Shown in pieces: positions 26,861 to 38,075 of a stretch of 64,000 nucleotides of DNA; position 1 is the first letter of the stretch, and each line of letters opens with the position of its first letter. The position numbers were made by a program, and so were the translations under genes. The DNA is from Monilinia fructicola. Taxonomy: Eukaryota; Ascomycota; Leotiomycetes; Helotiales; Sclerotiniaceae. The stretch is taken from positions 620,001-684,000 of the forward strand of contig VICG01000013.1 of the NCBI GenBank assembly GCA_008692225.1, given 5' to 3'. Below the pieces are notes generated by a model. The model ran no database searches. It saw only the letters and a program-made list of their open reading frames with translations, and had not been told where the DNA came from.

Positions 26861-27264
26861 TTATTATGTAGGGCAGCAATGCTTTGTCGATGTATCCTTC
26901 ATTCAGTCCCTTGAACTAGCCAAGCACCAACCAATATTTGTAACTATTCGATTGTTTTCAATGCTACCATCTCATACTTATTATTAATTGATATTATGAA
27001 TAATCCACCCACATTGATATTGCTCAAATCAACTTGAAATCCTAAGACTTACTCACATAAGTGAATGAAGCAACACTTCTCCGTGATGATCTAGAACTAT
27101 GCAGGCATAGCTTTCTATGGAGTAGTCTAACAATCGGCTCGCACCAACACATCAAACCTTACCTGACATCTGCACCTCAATCCATAAAAAGCAAACAATA
27201 ATCTCTCACGAATCTCAGCCCTGCATCAATCACATCTACACTAAATCAAACGAAAATAATTACA
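26485..27264. other. Intergenic region between PEPCK and TCO89-like gene
   Basis: A 780 bp spacer between two genes on the same strand. It includes a (GAT)n microsatellite at 26813-26859. The end, 27150-27264, is CA-rich and looks like a 5' leader. Confidence 0.6.
26813..26859. repeat. (GAT)n microsatellite
   Basis: About 15 perfect GAT units just downstream of related GACGGCGACGACGATGCC sequence. The Met-rich open frame across it is only the translated repeat. Confidence 0.95.
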
Positions 27265-29154
27265 ATGCCCCCTTCAGCTACCTTAGATAATCCCTCTCAA
27301 TCTCAATCCCACTCTCAATCCCAATCGCAAACTCAATCGCAATCACAATTACGGCCTAATCTGACGGCTCGTCACAGATCTACGTCCTCGGTCACTAGCC
27401 ACCAAACCGACAGCCCTGCCGGTACACCTCCAGCTTCAGGTACGACGGCTACACAGCATAAAGAACACAAAACGAAAGGCGAGCGAAAACACGTAGTTGG
27501 TGGCGGCAAATACGGACGGGTGAGCAGTAATAAAGCGCTGCACAAATTATCCCGACAAACGAATACCCAACACAGCAGCAATAATCATACGAGCAACGAT
27601 AGTATCAAAGAATTCCAAGCCCCTTGGGATAAGCCACATAATTCTAGCACGAACCTCAGTCGTCAAAAGAATCATTCGCAGACGGGTCTAAAACGCAATC
27701 GGAGCTTAGCAGATGTACAGCACACTCCGGGATCGACCAGAAGACCCAAGAGTTCAGATGGTCCGCAGGGTACGCAGGGCAAAAAGAGACCAAACAGTGT
27801 TCATTTTGAATTGGGTATAGGCACACTGGGAAAGGTAGAGGTCGAAGACGATAACGAAGAGGGTTGGGAAGAAGCTAGTTCTAGTGCAAGTCCGGCTTTG
27901 AGTCGCAGTGCGAATACGTCTGCTAAACCATCTGCTGCGAATTCGGCAGTCAGTTCTCGACATCATTCTCCTCTTGCGTCGCCAAAATCCAAAAAATCAA
28001 CTGCTGGCGACTCGGCAAGAGATTTCGCCAACCAAAACCCGATTGGTAATCTTGGCGGGAATGACAGTGTGAAAACGAATACCACGACCAATAGAAACAG
28101 TAATCCAAGCGCGGACGCAAAAGTTATCACGGAGAAACTACTCCAGAGGACTCCTTCTCATCTTATCTCGGAGACCAAAATGAGTATGGCGACTGCGAAA
28201 CCAACGCCCAAGATGGTTCATGCACCTTCTTCTAGTGTTGATCCAGGGGCAGCTAAGAGTATGGGTGCTAGCACCGCGAGCGGGAATCAAGAGTTGATAT
28301 CGAGATTCGTTGGAGGCTCCGGGACCCCTGGGGAAAACAGCCCGAAGTTTCCTCCACCGGATCATAGTAGGGAATCCAGGACAGGCGGTGTGAATGGGAG
28401 CGGGCCGGAAAAGAATGCAAATGGTGGTAATGGGGAAATTTCAAGAGCTAAATCGATGGGGAATTTGACAAGACATGATGTTGATGATGATGAAGAATCG
28501 GCTCTGTTACCTAGGAGTCGTAAAGGTTCTACGACTGGTGTGAATGGACCTGCTAATGCGTACAATTCACGTACACAACAGAAACTTTGGCTTCAAAGAG
28601 CGTCGTCAAATATTGAACCGCAGAGAGAAGGGCTTAGTGCGTTATCATTGTTGAACGGAGGCATAGGAATGGGTAATCATGGTGGAGGCAGCAGTATGGG
28701 ATTTGGCCCTGGAATGGGGTTGGGCATGGGTAGTGGCATGGGAGGTTATTTAATGAGTGGAGATGGAAAAGGGGACCCGAGAATCAAACTGCAGCTCGAG
28801 AGGACGGGACTAGAATACTTGGTTGTGAGACGTCATCAGGATCCCATTGGACGCGGTATCAAGAGACTAGAAAAATTGGGAGCACTAGGACATGAGGGAA
28901 AGAATATTCCCGGGCATGGAAATGGATATGGACATAATAAAAGTGCAAGTGTCAGTCGAGCGGGCAGTTTAAGGGAGAGGAATGGCAATTCGAGGAAGGG
29001 CGTGAGGCAAAGTTTTGATGTGGAGGATAGGGAAAGAGGTAGTGATACCGAGAGAGAAGGGGGTGCGGGTAGTGGAGGGGATGAGGAGAATGTGTCGGCG
29101 CTTTTGAGGAGCTTGTGGGAGAAAAGCTTCGAGGGAAGTGGGAGTGCTGATTAG
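27265..29154 (+). CDS. TCO89: TORC1 subunit Tco89-like protein
   Basis: Single open frame of 629 residues without introns. It is mostly low complexity: an N-terminal Ser/Gln repeat (QSQSHSQSQSQTQSQSQ), Ser/Thr/Asn-rich segments, and a Gly/Met-rich patch (GMGLGMGSGMGG, near residue 485). Two conserved islands fit fungal Tco89-domain proteins: a central one with LGKVEVEDDNEEGWEEASS, and a C-terminal one with NSRTQQKLWLQRASSNIEP followed by DPRIKLQLERTGLEYLVVRR. In yeast Tco89 is a non-essential subunit of TOR complex 1 on the vacuole membrane and affects rapamycin response; that role is inferred here from similarity only. The acidic DNEEGWEEA block and the QQKLWLQRASSN block are the basis of the call. 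No membrane segment is seen. Confidence 0.72.
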   Translation: MPPSATLDNPSQSQSHSQSQSQTQSQSQLRPNLTARHRSTSSVTSHQTDSPAGTPPASGTTATQHKEHKTKGERKHVVGGGKYGRVSSNKALHKLSRQTNTQHSSNNHTSNDSIKEFQAPWDKPHNSSTNLSRQKNHSQTGLKRNRSLADVQHTPGSTRRPKSSDGPQGTQGKKRPNSVHFELGIGTLGKVEVEDDNEEGWEEASSSASPALSRSANTSAKPSAANSAVSSRHHSPLASPKSKKSTAGDSARDFANQNPIGNLGGNDSVKTNTTTNRNSNPSADAKVITEKLLQRTPSHLISETKMSMATAKPTPKMVHAPSSSVDPGAAKSMGASTASGNQELISRFVGGSGTPGENSPKFPPPDHSRESRTGGVNGSGPEKNANGGNGEISRAKSMGNLTRHDVDDDEESALLPRSRKGSTTGVNGPANAYNSRTQQKLWLQRASSNIEPQREGLSALSLLNGGIGMGNHGGGSSMGFGPGMGLGMGSGMGGYLMSGDGKGDPRIKLQLERTGLEYLVVRRHQDPIGRGIKRLEKLGALGHEGKNIPGHGNGYGHNKSASVSRAGSLRERNGNSRKGVRQSFDVEDRERGSDTEREGGAGSGGDEENVSALLRSLWEKSFEGSGSAD

Positions 29155-30022
29155 GGGTAATGGAGAATTTGACTGTGCTTGATTGCCTTTGGTTTCTGGA
29201 CTTGGTGCAGGGAAATGTATGGGATGGGATGGGATGGGATGGGGTACGGAAACATAGATCAAGGTATGGTGTCCTTTTATAGGGCGTGAATGGGATAGGA
29301 AATGGAACGGGCTTTTTGAAATTGCTTAATGGCTGGCTGGTGGGCCTTTAGAATGAATGTTTAGTTAGCGTAATGGCTATCCGCTTTGAAGCATGCACAT
29401 AAAAACACTTCCACATGAGATGTTGGTATGTTGTCAACATTTGGTGGGTGATATATGCACGATGGCATCATTAATCTATAGTCGATTTTGTAGCTGATGG
29501 CAACTATGATTCCGGGGTAGATCAAGTCAACTAATTATAAATAACGAATATGTCTTACGAGAAGAGAAAGAGTGAGATTCAAATAAGAGCCAGGATATTT
29601 TGAAAAGAGAGGGGAAACCGGATTATTCCTAGGAAAGATGGACAGTCTGGATTCAAACATATGATTCATGCGTGTTAATTCAGCTGTTATCTGGAATGGT
29701 AGGGAGACCGGAAAGTGTGTTTGCACAGTTGGAGATGAAGAGACGTAGATTGTCCATTACAGCATGGAGTTGGCACGAGGGAGATACTACTAGATACTCT
29801 GCGTGGATGGTTTAAGATACAATTTGGACTTTTGGGTTTCGTGTGGAAATGACCTTTATCATCATATTTGTTTGCGAGCTTGGATTGAGATAGGCATGCA
29901 AAATATTTCCATTATTTTGGGTATAATCTCCCAAGTTCCCATGCTAGGAATCATATATGGCCAAACTTTTATTACACCTACACCAGCCAACCTGTATCCT
30001 CAACCCAAACTCAAACTCAACC
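29155..30022. other. Convergent intergenic region
   Basis: Between the stops of the TCO89-like gene and BFR2. It has a short GGGAT tandem repeat at 29220-29243. Nothing else recognisable. Confidence 0.6.
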
Positions 30023-31927
30023 TCAAGATCTAAACAACATCAAGCCTTCCTCCTCCTTCAATGCTTCATCTTCACTAACATCATCCTCGTCTCCGTTCTC
30101 ACCCAAGTCCAATTTCCTGCCCAACAAAGTAGCGAAAAATCTATCTCTCGCGGTATCTTCCCATGTGTTTCTATCCTCTGGTGCCATGAAATTCTGCAAC
30201 TTCTCATGAACCGTGAATTTCATTTTCCTGCCTTTACTAGCCTTCGTGTCGACGTTCTTTCTTGTTTTCGCTTCTTTGACTGCAGTCCATTGCATTGGTT
30301 TACCGGCTTCGCCAGTGGCCGCCGAAGCAGAATCGACCATTCGTTGATCAACCAATTCTTTTAGAAGTAGTTGGTAGAAATCGGCATCATCATAGATATT
30401 GGGGTCGGTGGTAAGTTTCATTTGTTTTTGGACGGGAGCGCAGGAGCGAGGGACCCTGGTGCGGGAAATTAGATGCTCAGAACTAGAGAGTGTATCTTGG
30501 AGAAGAGAAGTGATAGATTGCTGGGGAGCATTTGGGTTGAGTTTGCGGGAAACGGGAAGGGCTGTTGTTGCGCGGACTTTGCTAGACCACTTTTCGAGGA
30601 TGGTTTGTCGATTATCGATATTAGCAACCTCAGTGGCTTGCATTTGTTCCCAAATGATTGAAGAGGGGGTGGCAGAATCAATCCCACGCTTTCGTTTCTG
30701 TCCTGTTTTGGAGGTGCTGGATGCCTTTGAAAGATCATGTCGAAGTCCATCAATTGTATTCCATAACTTAATAGCTGCCTCTTCTGCGGCTTGGAAAGGA
30801 GTCTCGTCGCCGTTTTCCTGGATTTTGTTACTGGCAGCTGTTAAAGAGTTTGTGGCTACTAAAGCTTTTTGGAGGCGGATGCGGACATTGAGAAGAGAAT
30901 CGAATGTTTTGCGTTGTTGCTTCACGGCATTACCCTTATCCGCATCGGCCTTGGCCGCTTGAGAAATTGTTGCGACAACTGTCTTCTGCTCCTCACCCAT
31001 GATCTTTCGCAACTCGGCACGTCTTGCTTGCTCGTTCTCATCGTTGTCATCATCATCATCATCGGATGCCTCTTCTTCACTCTCTTCGTCACTTCCAACT
31101 TGCTCTCCGCCACTCTGGTCAGGGTTTTCCGAATCTTCTTCCTCATCAGAATTTTCTTCAACATCATCAATGGCGTCCGGATGCTGAGCGTCGATATCCA
31201 AGAGATCTTCATCAGTCTCCTCTGCATCTTCATTTTCGATGTCATCCTCGTCATCGTCTTCCTCAACGGCTAATTTCGTGCCCTCCTCCTCACCACTATC
31301 CGACATAAAGTCGGCAGCAGTAGGCCTCTTCTTCACACCATTGACATCCAAGGGCTTTTTCGTATCAACGGGTCTCTTCGGTTTTCCACTTCCCCTAAAT
31401 ACGAAATCCTTGAACCTCTCTTCATCACTCTCCCCCAAAGCTTCGTCACTGTCGACTTCCATATCGTCAAATTCCCCATCAAACTCCATTCCCTCAAATT
31501 TCTCACCATCTTCACTCTCATTTACTGAGTTCGATTCATCCTCATCATCGCCATTCATCAATTGCTCGCGACTAACTCGAGATCCGGCGTACTGAGGTCC
31601 AAGAGCGACTTCTTCTGGTTTTCGAAGCTTACTCTTTCTGCAACAAGTGGTCAGCGGTTATATCGCAACAACAAGTGAAAATATTCCCTACCCAACTTGA
31701 ACATAATGTTCCGTTCCTGCCAATCCATCCTCACTCTCATCGCCGCTTTCCGAATCGCTTTCTTGCGCCGGTTTATCGTCTTCTGGATCAAAATCTACCA
31801 AAAGAAACCCAAGTCAATGAAACCGAACCCATGATATATCTATTACTACAATAGTGCAATCTTACCTTTAGGAGCTGGGTCTTTCAAGTTCCTTAATCTG
31901 CTTTGCCAAGTTCTTTGGTTTCGCCAT
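30023..31927 (-). CDS. BFR2: Bfr2/AATF (Che-1) ribosome-biogenesis protein; one apparent frameshift
   Basis: Nucleolar protein of the small-subunit processome (Bfr2-Enp2-Lcp5 module in yeast). Exons, complement: 31866-31927, 31692-31794, 30023-31637. The start MAKPKNLAKQIKEL is followed by a long acidic region (about residues 60-220, rich in Asp/Glu/Ser). Two domains follow: AATF leucine-zipper region (FDSLLNVRIRLQKALVATN, then AIKLWNTIDGLRHDL) and TRAUB domain (DPNIYDDADFYQLLLKELVDQ, then SKGRKMKFTVHEKLQNFMAP and DRFFATLLGRKL). In exon 1 one extra base near 31881-31886 breaks the frame before KDPAPKDFDPEDD. The corrected product is 592 residues. Divergent from IND1, with only 183 bp between the starts. 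Confidence 0.93.
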
Positions 31928-32110
31928 GTTGTTTGCTATACCTTCAAACTTTGAGAATTTTTGTTTTTCCGAAGAACTTGAATCTAAAAAAATTATTTTG
32001 GAGCTCCCCACGAAATCTTGGCACACTAGCGGGCGCATATCCGCTCAAAAGTTAATAAAGCTCTCATTGCATGCATGAATGTTTAAGCTTCAATTCAACA
32101 TTCGAACAAA
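31928..32110. promoter_or_regulatory. Short bidirectional promoter of BFR2 and IND1
   Basis: The two start codons face away from each other across 183 bp, so both promoters must be in or overlap this spacer. It is AT-rich with a GCGGGCGCATATCCGC-like GC patch near 32030. No known factor site is assigned. Confidence 0.5.
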
Positions 32111-33198
32111 ATGAAGCCACGATTATTTTCTACTTTACGGAGATTGCAACATGAGAATCCATTGGTATGCCAAAGCAATTCGAGAAAGGTCAAATAGAAG
32201 TTGATCAGTGACGCACACTAGGGACTACCACGAACCGGTAGTATTCCGCGCATGCAGCGTGGATTGCCCGAACGACGAAAGATAAAAGATGTGAAGAAAG
32301 TTATTGCGGTTTCATCTGCAAAAGGAGGAGTTGGTAAATCAACGCTTTCAGGTACGAACATTAGGTGCCTTCTACATGTCAGCTAATACTGATCGAACAA
32401 TAGTCAATCTTGCGCTCGCCTTTGCTCGCCGTGGTTTGCGCAGTGGAATTCTAGATACTGATATATTTGGTCCCTCAATACCTACATTACTGAATCTCTC
32501 GGGTGAACCAAGGTTATCCTCAAGTGCGTCTCTGGTCTACATGCGATAGTTGAGACGTGTCTGATATTTGGGCGGCAGACAATCAACTTATACCCCTCTC
32601 CAATTATGGCGTAAAGTCTATGTCAATGGGTTATCTAGTAGGCGATGCGGCGCCAGTTGTATGGCGTGGATTGATGGTTATGAAAGCATTGCAGCAGCTT
32701 CTACATGAGGTAGACTGGGGAGGATTAGATGTTTTGGTTCTCGACTTACCACCGGGAACTGGAGATACTCAGTTGACCATAACACAGCAAATTGTACTTG
32801 ATGGTAGGCGCATTCTTTTCTTCATTTGAACCTGCTGATAATTTCCAGGGGCGGTGATCGTATCGACTCCTCAGGATATAGCTCTCAAGGATGCTGTGAA
32901 GGGTATCAATATGTTTAAGAAAATTGACATTCCGATCCTGGGAATGGTACAGAATATGTCGCTATTCACATGCCCCCACTGTCAGAAGAGCACGCATATT
33001 TTTGGGTCCCATTCCGGAGTTACTCACGCTTGTGAAAAGCATGGGATTGACTTTCTAGGAGATATACCATTACACGCGAGCATTTGCGATGATGCGGATA
33101 GGGGAAAGCCGACTGTTGTAGCTGAACCTGAGAGCGAGAGAGCAAAGGCATTTATGTCAATCACGGAACTTGTAGGAAAGAAGATTGGGTTGTTCTGA
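32111..33198 (+). CDS. IND1: Mitochondrial Fe-S protein Ind1/NUBPL (complex I assembly)
   Basis: P-loop NTPase of the Mrp/NBP35 family that delivers Fe-S clusters to respiratory complex I in mitochondria. Exons 32111-32164, 32222-32351, 32404-32523, 32579-32803, 32849-33198; all junctions are in frame and the product is 292 residues. A short basic N-terminus ([17 protein letters not shown]) fits a presequence. Then [18 protein letters not shown], deviant Walker [32 protein letters not shown], Walker [15 protein letters not shown] and the cluster-binding CxxC in FTCPHCQKS. The family is present only in eukaryotes with complex I, so its presence means this fungus has a normal complex I. Confidence 0.95.
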
Positions 33199-33658
33199 TA
33201 AGTTCTATTTAAGCTAAAGTAACAAAAGTAAGGGTGGCGCAGTACGCCATACGAGTATCGCAATGCCAGAAAACGTTCAAAGAAAAGGAGGTTGAAGCGA
33301 AAGGTCATGAAAAGTAGCAAGGATCCAGTTGCGTTGTCAGGTACAGGATTTTCGTACCTGAATATGTTGATTTCAAGATCAGGTTAAAACAGAAGCCTCG
33401 AAAAGCTCGTGATGCTCAGGTATCCTATCAAAAGCGATCTTTAGCATGTTTCATTGAGCATCAAGGAACAATACTGGTAAGAAAATATGTTCATTCGAGG
33501 AACAAGCATCCAGAATTCTAATCCTCATACGCAAAGCCCATGTTAGCCTCCATCGAATTGCCCATGATGATGCAAAAACAAATAGAAAGGGAAATTCCAG
33601 CCTGAACACCTATACTTGCAGAGAGTTGCCCCTTCCCTCTCCCCGTCACTAGTTGCCC
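33199..33658. other. Convergent intergenic region between IND1 and SPF30
   Basis: 460 bp holding the 3' regions of two convergent genes. I see no gene or repeat here. Confidence 0.6.
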
Positions 33659-34632
33659 CTAAGCAAATCCTTCGTCATCACCATTCTGGTATATATGACG
33701 ACTTCTTGTGGGGGTCTTTTCGCATACTTTGTCCCGAACCAGTAAATCCGACTGAATAAGTTGTTAGATAACGACAACAGGCGTCAGGGGATATTCCTTA
33801 CCTCTACCATTTACGCCATCAGGTGTACGAAACATGCTCTCCTTCTTTGCAGCCTTGCCAAATTTTCCTTTTGCAGCGAAATCCTGCCATTTTTTCTTAC
33901 CGTCATCCAATTCTTTCTTTGCCTTGATCTTCTTTGGGACTTTGGCTGGTCTGGTTGGACCATCACTGACTTTACTGGGCTCACGCTTAGATTGTTGCGC
34001 AAGCTCCGGGTCAATATCCGCGGCTGCTGATATAACATTCGATGTCGATGGAGGAGTAGGAACCGAAGCTACGACTGGTGTGTACCATCAGCCTTACGCT
34101 TATTTGGATTGACTATGGGTTTGATATCCTTGGCTCGCAGAGTTTCTGTAGTGTCATAATTCTTGAACTTGACAATATAAACAGGAGATGTGGAAGAACC
34201 AGTAATAGATGTGATTCGAGCGGGGTAGAATCCTTTGTCGCCTGAATGCCATTTCGCCAAAACCATATCATTGACGGAGAAGCTTGTCGGAACTTCTGGT
34301 TCTTCTGGCGGAGGGGGCGCTGCTTTCTTGAAGGCAGGGTGATTCTCTCGCGACCACTTCTCCTTTACTGGCGGTTCTGACGGTTTCTTCGATTGGGCTA
34401 CAGGTGCTGGAGCTGGCTTTAGTTCTGCGATCGTGGATTCGGTGAGGGAAATGACTTCTTCGAGTTCAGCTTTTAGTGTCTGAAGCTCTGCATTATCAGG
34501 ATCTGCTTGAAGCCCCAACTGAACTGTTTCTAGCTATAAAAATATCAATACTGAAAACATGATGATAAATCGTGAGCTTACCTGCAACTTATACTCCTTA
34601 ATATCATTCTCTAGTCCCGCAAGTTCCGACAT
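33659..34632 (-). CDS. SPF30: Splicing factor SPF30/SMNDC1-like, Tudor domain; two apparent frameshifts
   Basis: Spliceosome assembly factor whose Tudor domain binds symmetric dimethyl-arginine on Sm proteins. Exons, complement: 34582-34632, 33802-34533, 33659-33751. The N-terminus MSELAGLENDIKEYKLQ starts a coiled coil (QTLKAELEEVISLTESTI). The Tudor domain is FSVNDMVLAKWHSGDKGFYP followed by ARITSI and YIVKFKNYDTTETL, then a basic region with KRKADGT. The C-terminus has the conserved KKKWQDFAAK, FGKAAKKESMFRTPDGVNGR and VGFTGSGQSMRKDP. The frame breaks at 34078-34086 (two extra bases in an AC/TG run) and 33710-33714 (one extra base in five G on +). Corrected length is 290 residues. Confidence 0.9.
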
Positions 34633-35073
34633 GGCAAATACACTATATTGAAAGAGTTTTTTGATTTATATTCTTCTTGCGACCTGACAATATTGTAGCA
34701 CTATCAAATGCGGCTTCTTGGAAGACAATAGTGGACAAAGCTGTTGAAATACGATAAAAAGAAGAATGTGACCTGGCAAAGGGAAACAATTAGATGTCGA
34801 AATCTCGAGCCCCGATAACCTTAATAACCTTGATCTTGATTTACCACGTGACACGGCATCACTAAATGCCGATACTAATTACCAACTTAGGAATTCCTCA
34901 TCTTGATGACCACACTTGAATCCACCCAGAATTCTTACAAAATCAAACAACCTACACATTGATCTTCCAGATTTGAAAGAATACATAGGAAAATTAGTAC
35001 ATTGAGACTAGAGTACATTACACAGCTCACGCGGACTCAACCATCACGGAGCTAGTCTCCATTCAAACCCAAG
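34633..35073. promoter_or_regulatory. Bidirectional spacer between two spliceosome genes
   Basis: 441 bp between the SPF30 and SAF4 start codons, which point away from each other. An AT-rich core lies around 34660-34760. Specific factor sites are not recognised. Confidence 0.45.
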
Positions 35074-36114
35074 ATGCAGGGCTTCAATATGGGACGTTAT
35101 GTTCCTCCTGAACAGGAGGGATTAATGAGTGGAAACCAGTTGCATGGAAAGCATGCATTGGGAGCTCGAGCGAATAAGATTTCCCAGGGTATCTTAACGG
35201 TACGCTTCGAGATGCCATATCCTATCTGGTGCACGCATTGTCCGAAGCCTACTATAATAGGACAAGGAGTACGATTCAACGCGGAGAAGAAGAAAATAGG
35301 TTACTATCTCTCGACACCGATATATAGTTTTCGCATGAAACATATTACTTGTGGGGGCTGGATCGAGATACGAACGGATCCAAAGAATACAGCTTATGTG
35401 ATAACTGAAGGAGCGAGGAAACGAGATACCGGTGAAGATAAAGTTATGGAAGGGGATACTAAAATCTTGACGGAGGAGGAAAGAGAGAGGCTAAGAAATA
35501 ATGCATTCGCATCTTTAGAGGGAAAGGTAGAGGAGAGAGAAAGGCTAGTAGGTAGCAAGAAACGGCTGGAAGAGCTACAAGATCTTTCCGAACAATGGGA
35601 AGACCCATATGAAGCGAATAGAAAGTTAAGGAACACCTTTCGTCAGGGGAGGAAGAAGCGAGAGAAAGAAGCTGGTGCAGCATCTGCTTTGCAAGATAAA
35701 ATGAGCTTTGGTCTCGATTTATTGCCAGAGCATGAGGAAGATGTACGGAGGGCTGGGTTCGTTGAATTTGGAAATAATGATTCTCTGACCAGCATCACTA
35801 AGGCAATTTCTAAGCCCCTCTTTCAGAGCGATAGCCAACCGCTCAAAGTAGTGGGAAAGGGCCAAAAGCTCTCGCGGCGAAAGCAAGCCGAGGCACTCGC
35901 TGCAAAGCAACGGAACGATGCCGTAGCTGAGATAAGAGGTAATACAAGAGCTGCAATGGATCCATTCCTCACCAACAACCAACTAAACGGCTGTAAGAGC
36001 ACGCCAAAACCCTTGTTAGCTGGAGTTAAGAGGAAGAGATCGACCCCAACTCTTGAGGATGTTCCATCGATACCAAAACTAGCCTGTTTAGTCGATTACG
36101 ATTCCGATGATTGA
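35074..36114 (+). CDS. SAF4: Splicing factor Saf4/CCDC130 (Yju2/CWC16 family)
   Basis: Single exon of 346 residues. It belongs to the DUF572/CWC16 family of step-one splicing factors; CCDC130/Saf4 is the paralogue of Yju2/CCDC94. Start MQGFNMGRYVPPEQEG, then ARANKISQGILTVRFEMPYP, the Cys pair in IWCTHC, GVRFNAEKKKIGYYLSTPIY and CGGWIEIRTDPKNTAYVITEG. After residue 140 it is a charged helical region, EERERLRNNAFASLEGK and so on, then a basic tail. In the family four Cys bind zinc in two C-x2-C pairs; here the second pair reads ITCGGW with only one clear Cys, as in many fungal members. Divergent from SPF30, another splicing factor. Confidence 0.93.
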   Translation: MQGFNMGRYVPPEQEGLMSGNQLHGKHALGARANKISQGILTVRFEMPYPIWCTHCPKPTIIGQGVRFNAEKKKIGYYLSTPIYSFRMKHITCGGWIEIRTDPKNTAYVITEGARKRDTGEDKVMEGDTKILTEEERERLRNNAFASLEGKVEERERLVGSKKRLEELQDLSEQWEDPYEANRKLRNTFRQGRKKREKEAGAASALQDKMSFGLDLLPEHEEDVRRAGFVEFGNNDSLTSITKAISKPLFQSDSQPLKVVGKGQKLSRRKQAEALAAKQRNDAVAEIRGNTRAAMDPFLTNNQLNGCKSTPKPLLAGVKRKRSTPTLEDVPSIPKLACLVDYDSDD

Positions 36115-38075
36115 TTGCAATAGGGGTTGTAGTAAGCCATCTAGATGGCACTCTGGCGTTATGGTTATGGGTCAAGTCTGTGATACCCTTTTGCTACTTT
36201 TATTTGCAGTGTTTATGGAGAACGAACAATGGAAAAATGAAGAGAATGTTTCATGCAGGCTTGAAATGGCAAACAGCTACCACATTCTCATTGACTCATG
36301 AGACTGCCAATGTCTTTTTGTCAGCCTGCTCCCTGTGCCCTCAGGGTCTGTCTGGTGGAATCCTGCATGAAGCTTGCATATGAACGGTAAATTTGTCTGG
36401 TTCGTCTAGACTTGCAAGATGCCTTAGCATAGCCCTTTCGGCCAATTCTCTCGTAGCGGAACAGCCAGCCTTGGCGCACGAGCCAATGCAGGCCTTCAGG
36501 CATAACACCTCGCTTTAAGTCATCAAGTGAATGACACTTTGCTATTATCAAAACGTCGATATCCATGGATACCTACACGAACTCTCAATATCATATGTGC
36601 AAAATGCGATTGGTGTCATTATGGAATGTGGTTCTGCATCTGGGCAATGGGGGCTAAGCCTGCGAGTCAAAATTCTTTTTTTCTACATGACCATACCTCC
36701 AAATTAATTACCCGTCTGTCCTTGCCGCCTTGTCAAATATGAACCAAGACGGAAATTACCGTTTCAACAAAAGTTTTGTTGCATATCTGAATGACGATGT
36801 GTTTTTTTCCCAAGTCTTATCGCTGGCAGTGAGTGAGCTTATCAGACGAGGTAGATTCATTGCAGAACCTCATCTCATCTTTCTTCACATACCACCACAA
36901 CAGCAAGTAAAATGCAATACCCATTGCAATTGAGAGAACTTTTGGAGTAAAGCATCAAGAGTGCCCCTCTAATATCTTCATGCTAAATTCACACTCCTTA
37001 TAAAGACGTTTTCTTCCTGCCTCGTCAACCTATGCAGATCCATAAGATAGCCAATTCCATAATCTAATCGGAAGGCCGCATCGCCAGCACCCTCAAGCCT
37101 CCGAACCTCCGACATTAGTTGTATTGGCTGTATTCCTATACTCCAACAAGTCCAATGAAACATCTTATGCCACAATCAAGATCAAACTCAAAAATGTGAG
37201 CACCATGACTTCTTGTACGTCGATTTCTGACTGGTTCTTCATCGTTGCTGGGCTTCAACGGTATCGATGGGGTTTTACATAGGTATAATGGTAATCAGAA
37301 GTCTATTCAAGATGTATGAGATCAAGACTACTGAAATAATACCGATATTCAATTTAGGTGCATTCTCTTGGTCCGCACTAACAGTTTCATTTTCTTGCGG
37401 TAGCGTTCTCTATCATGGCCAAGAATCCTCAGCAGGCCTACATTTCGCTTTGTTGTGATTTGAGTAGGTTGCTAATTATAACGCCAGAGCATTCGCAGAC
37501 GAGGGATGGTTTGATCCAGCTTTTATATGTATCTATATACACAATCCCCTATAAGGTTGTGCTTCTTCCTCATATGATACTCAATGTACGGAACCGCATA
37601 TCGTGTAAAGTTTAATATACATACTTTTGTAGACCTAACAATGGCTTTTGTCCCTTCGAAGAAAGAATCTACCTTGTGTGTCGGAATGCCAAATCCTATG
37701 GTACACGTGATAATCGATAAGAAACAGAAACTTTGCCGCCTGCGATTTTGACTTTTGATATATTCAACCTCAAAAGCCTCGAAATTGCCTCATCAACAGA
37801 ACCGGGGCTGTTGCATTGCATGATTTCGTGTTATATTAGTGAATTCACCAAGGTATTTGTTGTTCGACATGTAGTCAGTCACTGCACTCACGACAGTTGA
37901 TACCTAGGCAACTACAGGCAAGGCAGACTGCGCCTCTCGGTCGTAAACGGAATCTACAAGAATACCCGGGAATACGAATATAATGCCCCTATACTCTAGA
38001 AATCTTCAACTTAATCTGATAAGACATCGACAACTTCCTACAGACCTATGCATAAACCCTCATCGTACATTCAAA
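36115..38075. other. Gene-free stretch of about 2 kb
   Basis: Between SAF4 and the sirtuin, both on +. Several short open frames exist. The minus-strand one at 36978-37175 contains a charged, protein-like run (RRLEGAGDAAFRLDYGIGYL) that could be the remnant of a gene, but I do not recognise it and see no flanking exons. No mobile-element ends were found. Confidence 0.5.

Noticed and set aside
26781..26987. Met-rich open frame
   Set aside because: Only the translated GAT/ATG microsatellite.
36978..37175. Minus-strand frame with charged, protein-like run
   Set aside because: Looks somewhat coding but I could not name a family or find neighbouring exons, so not called as a gene.
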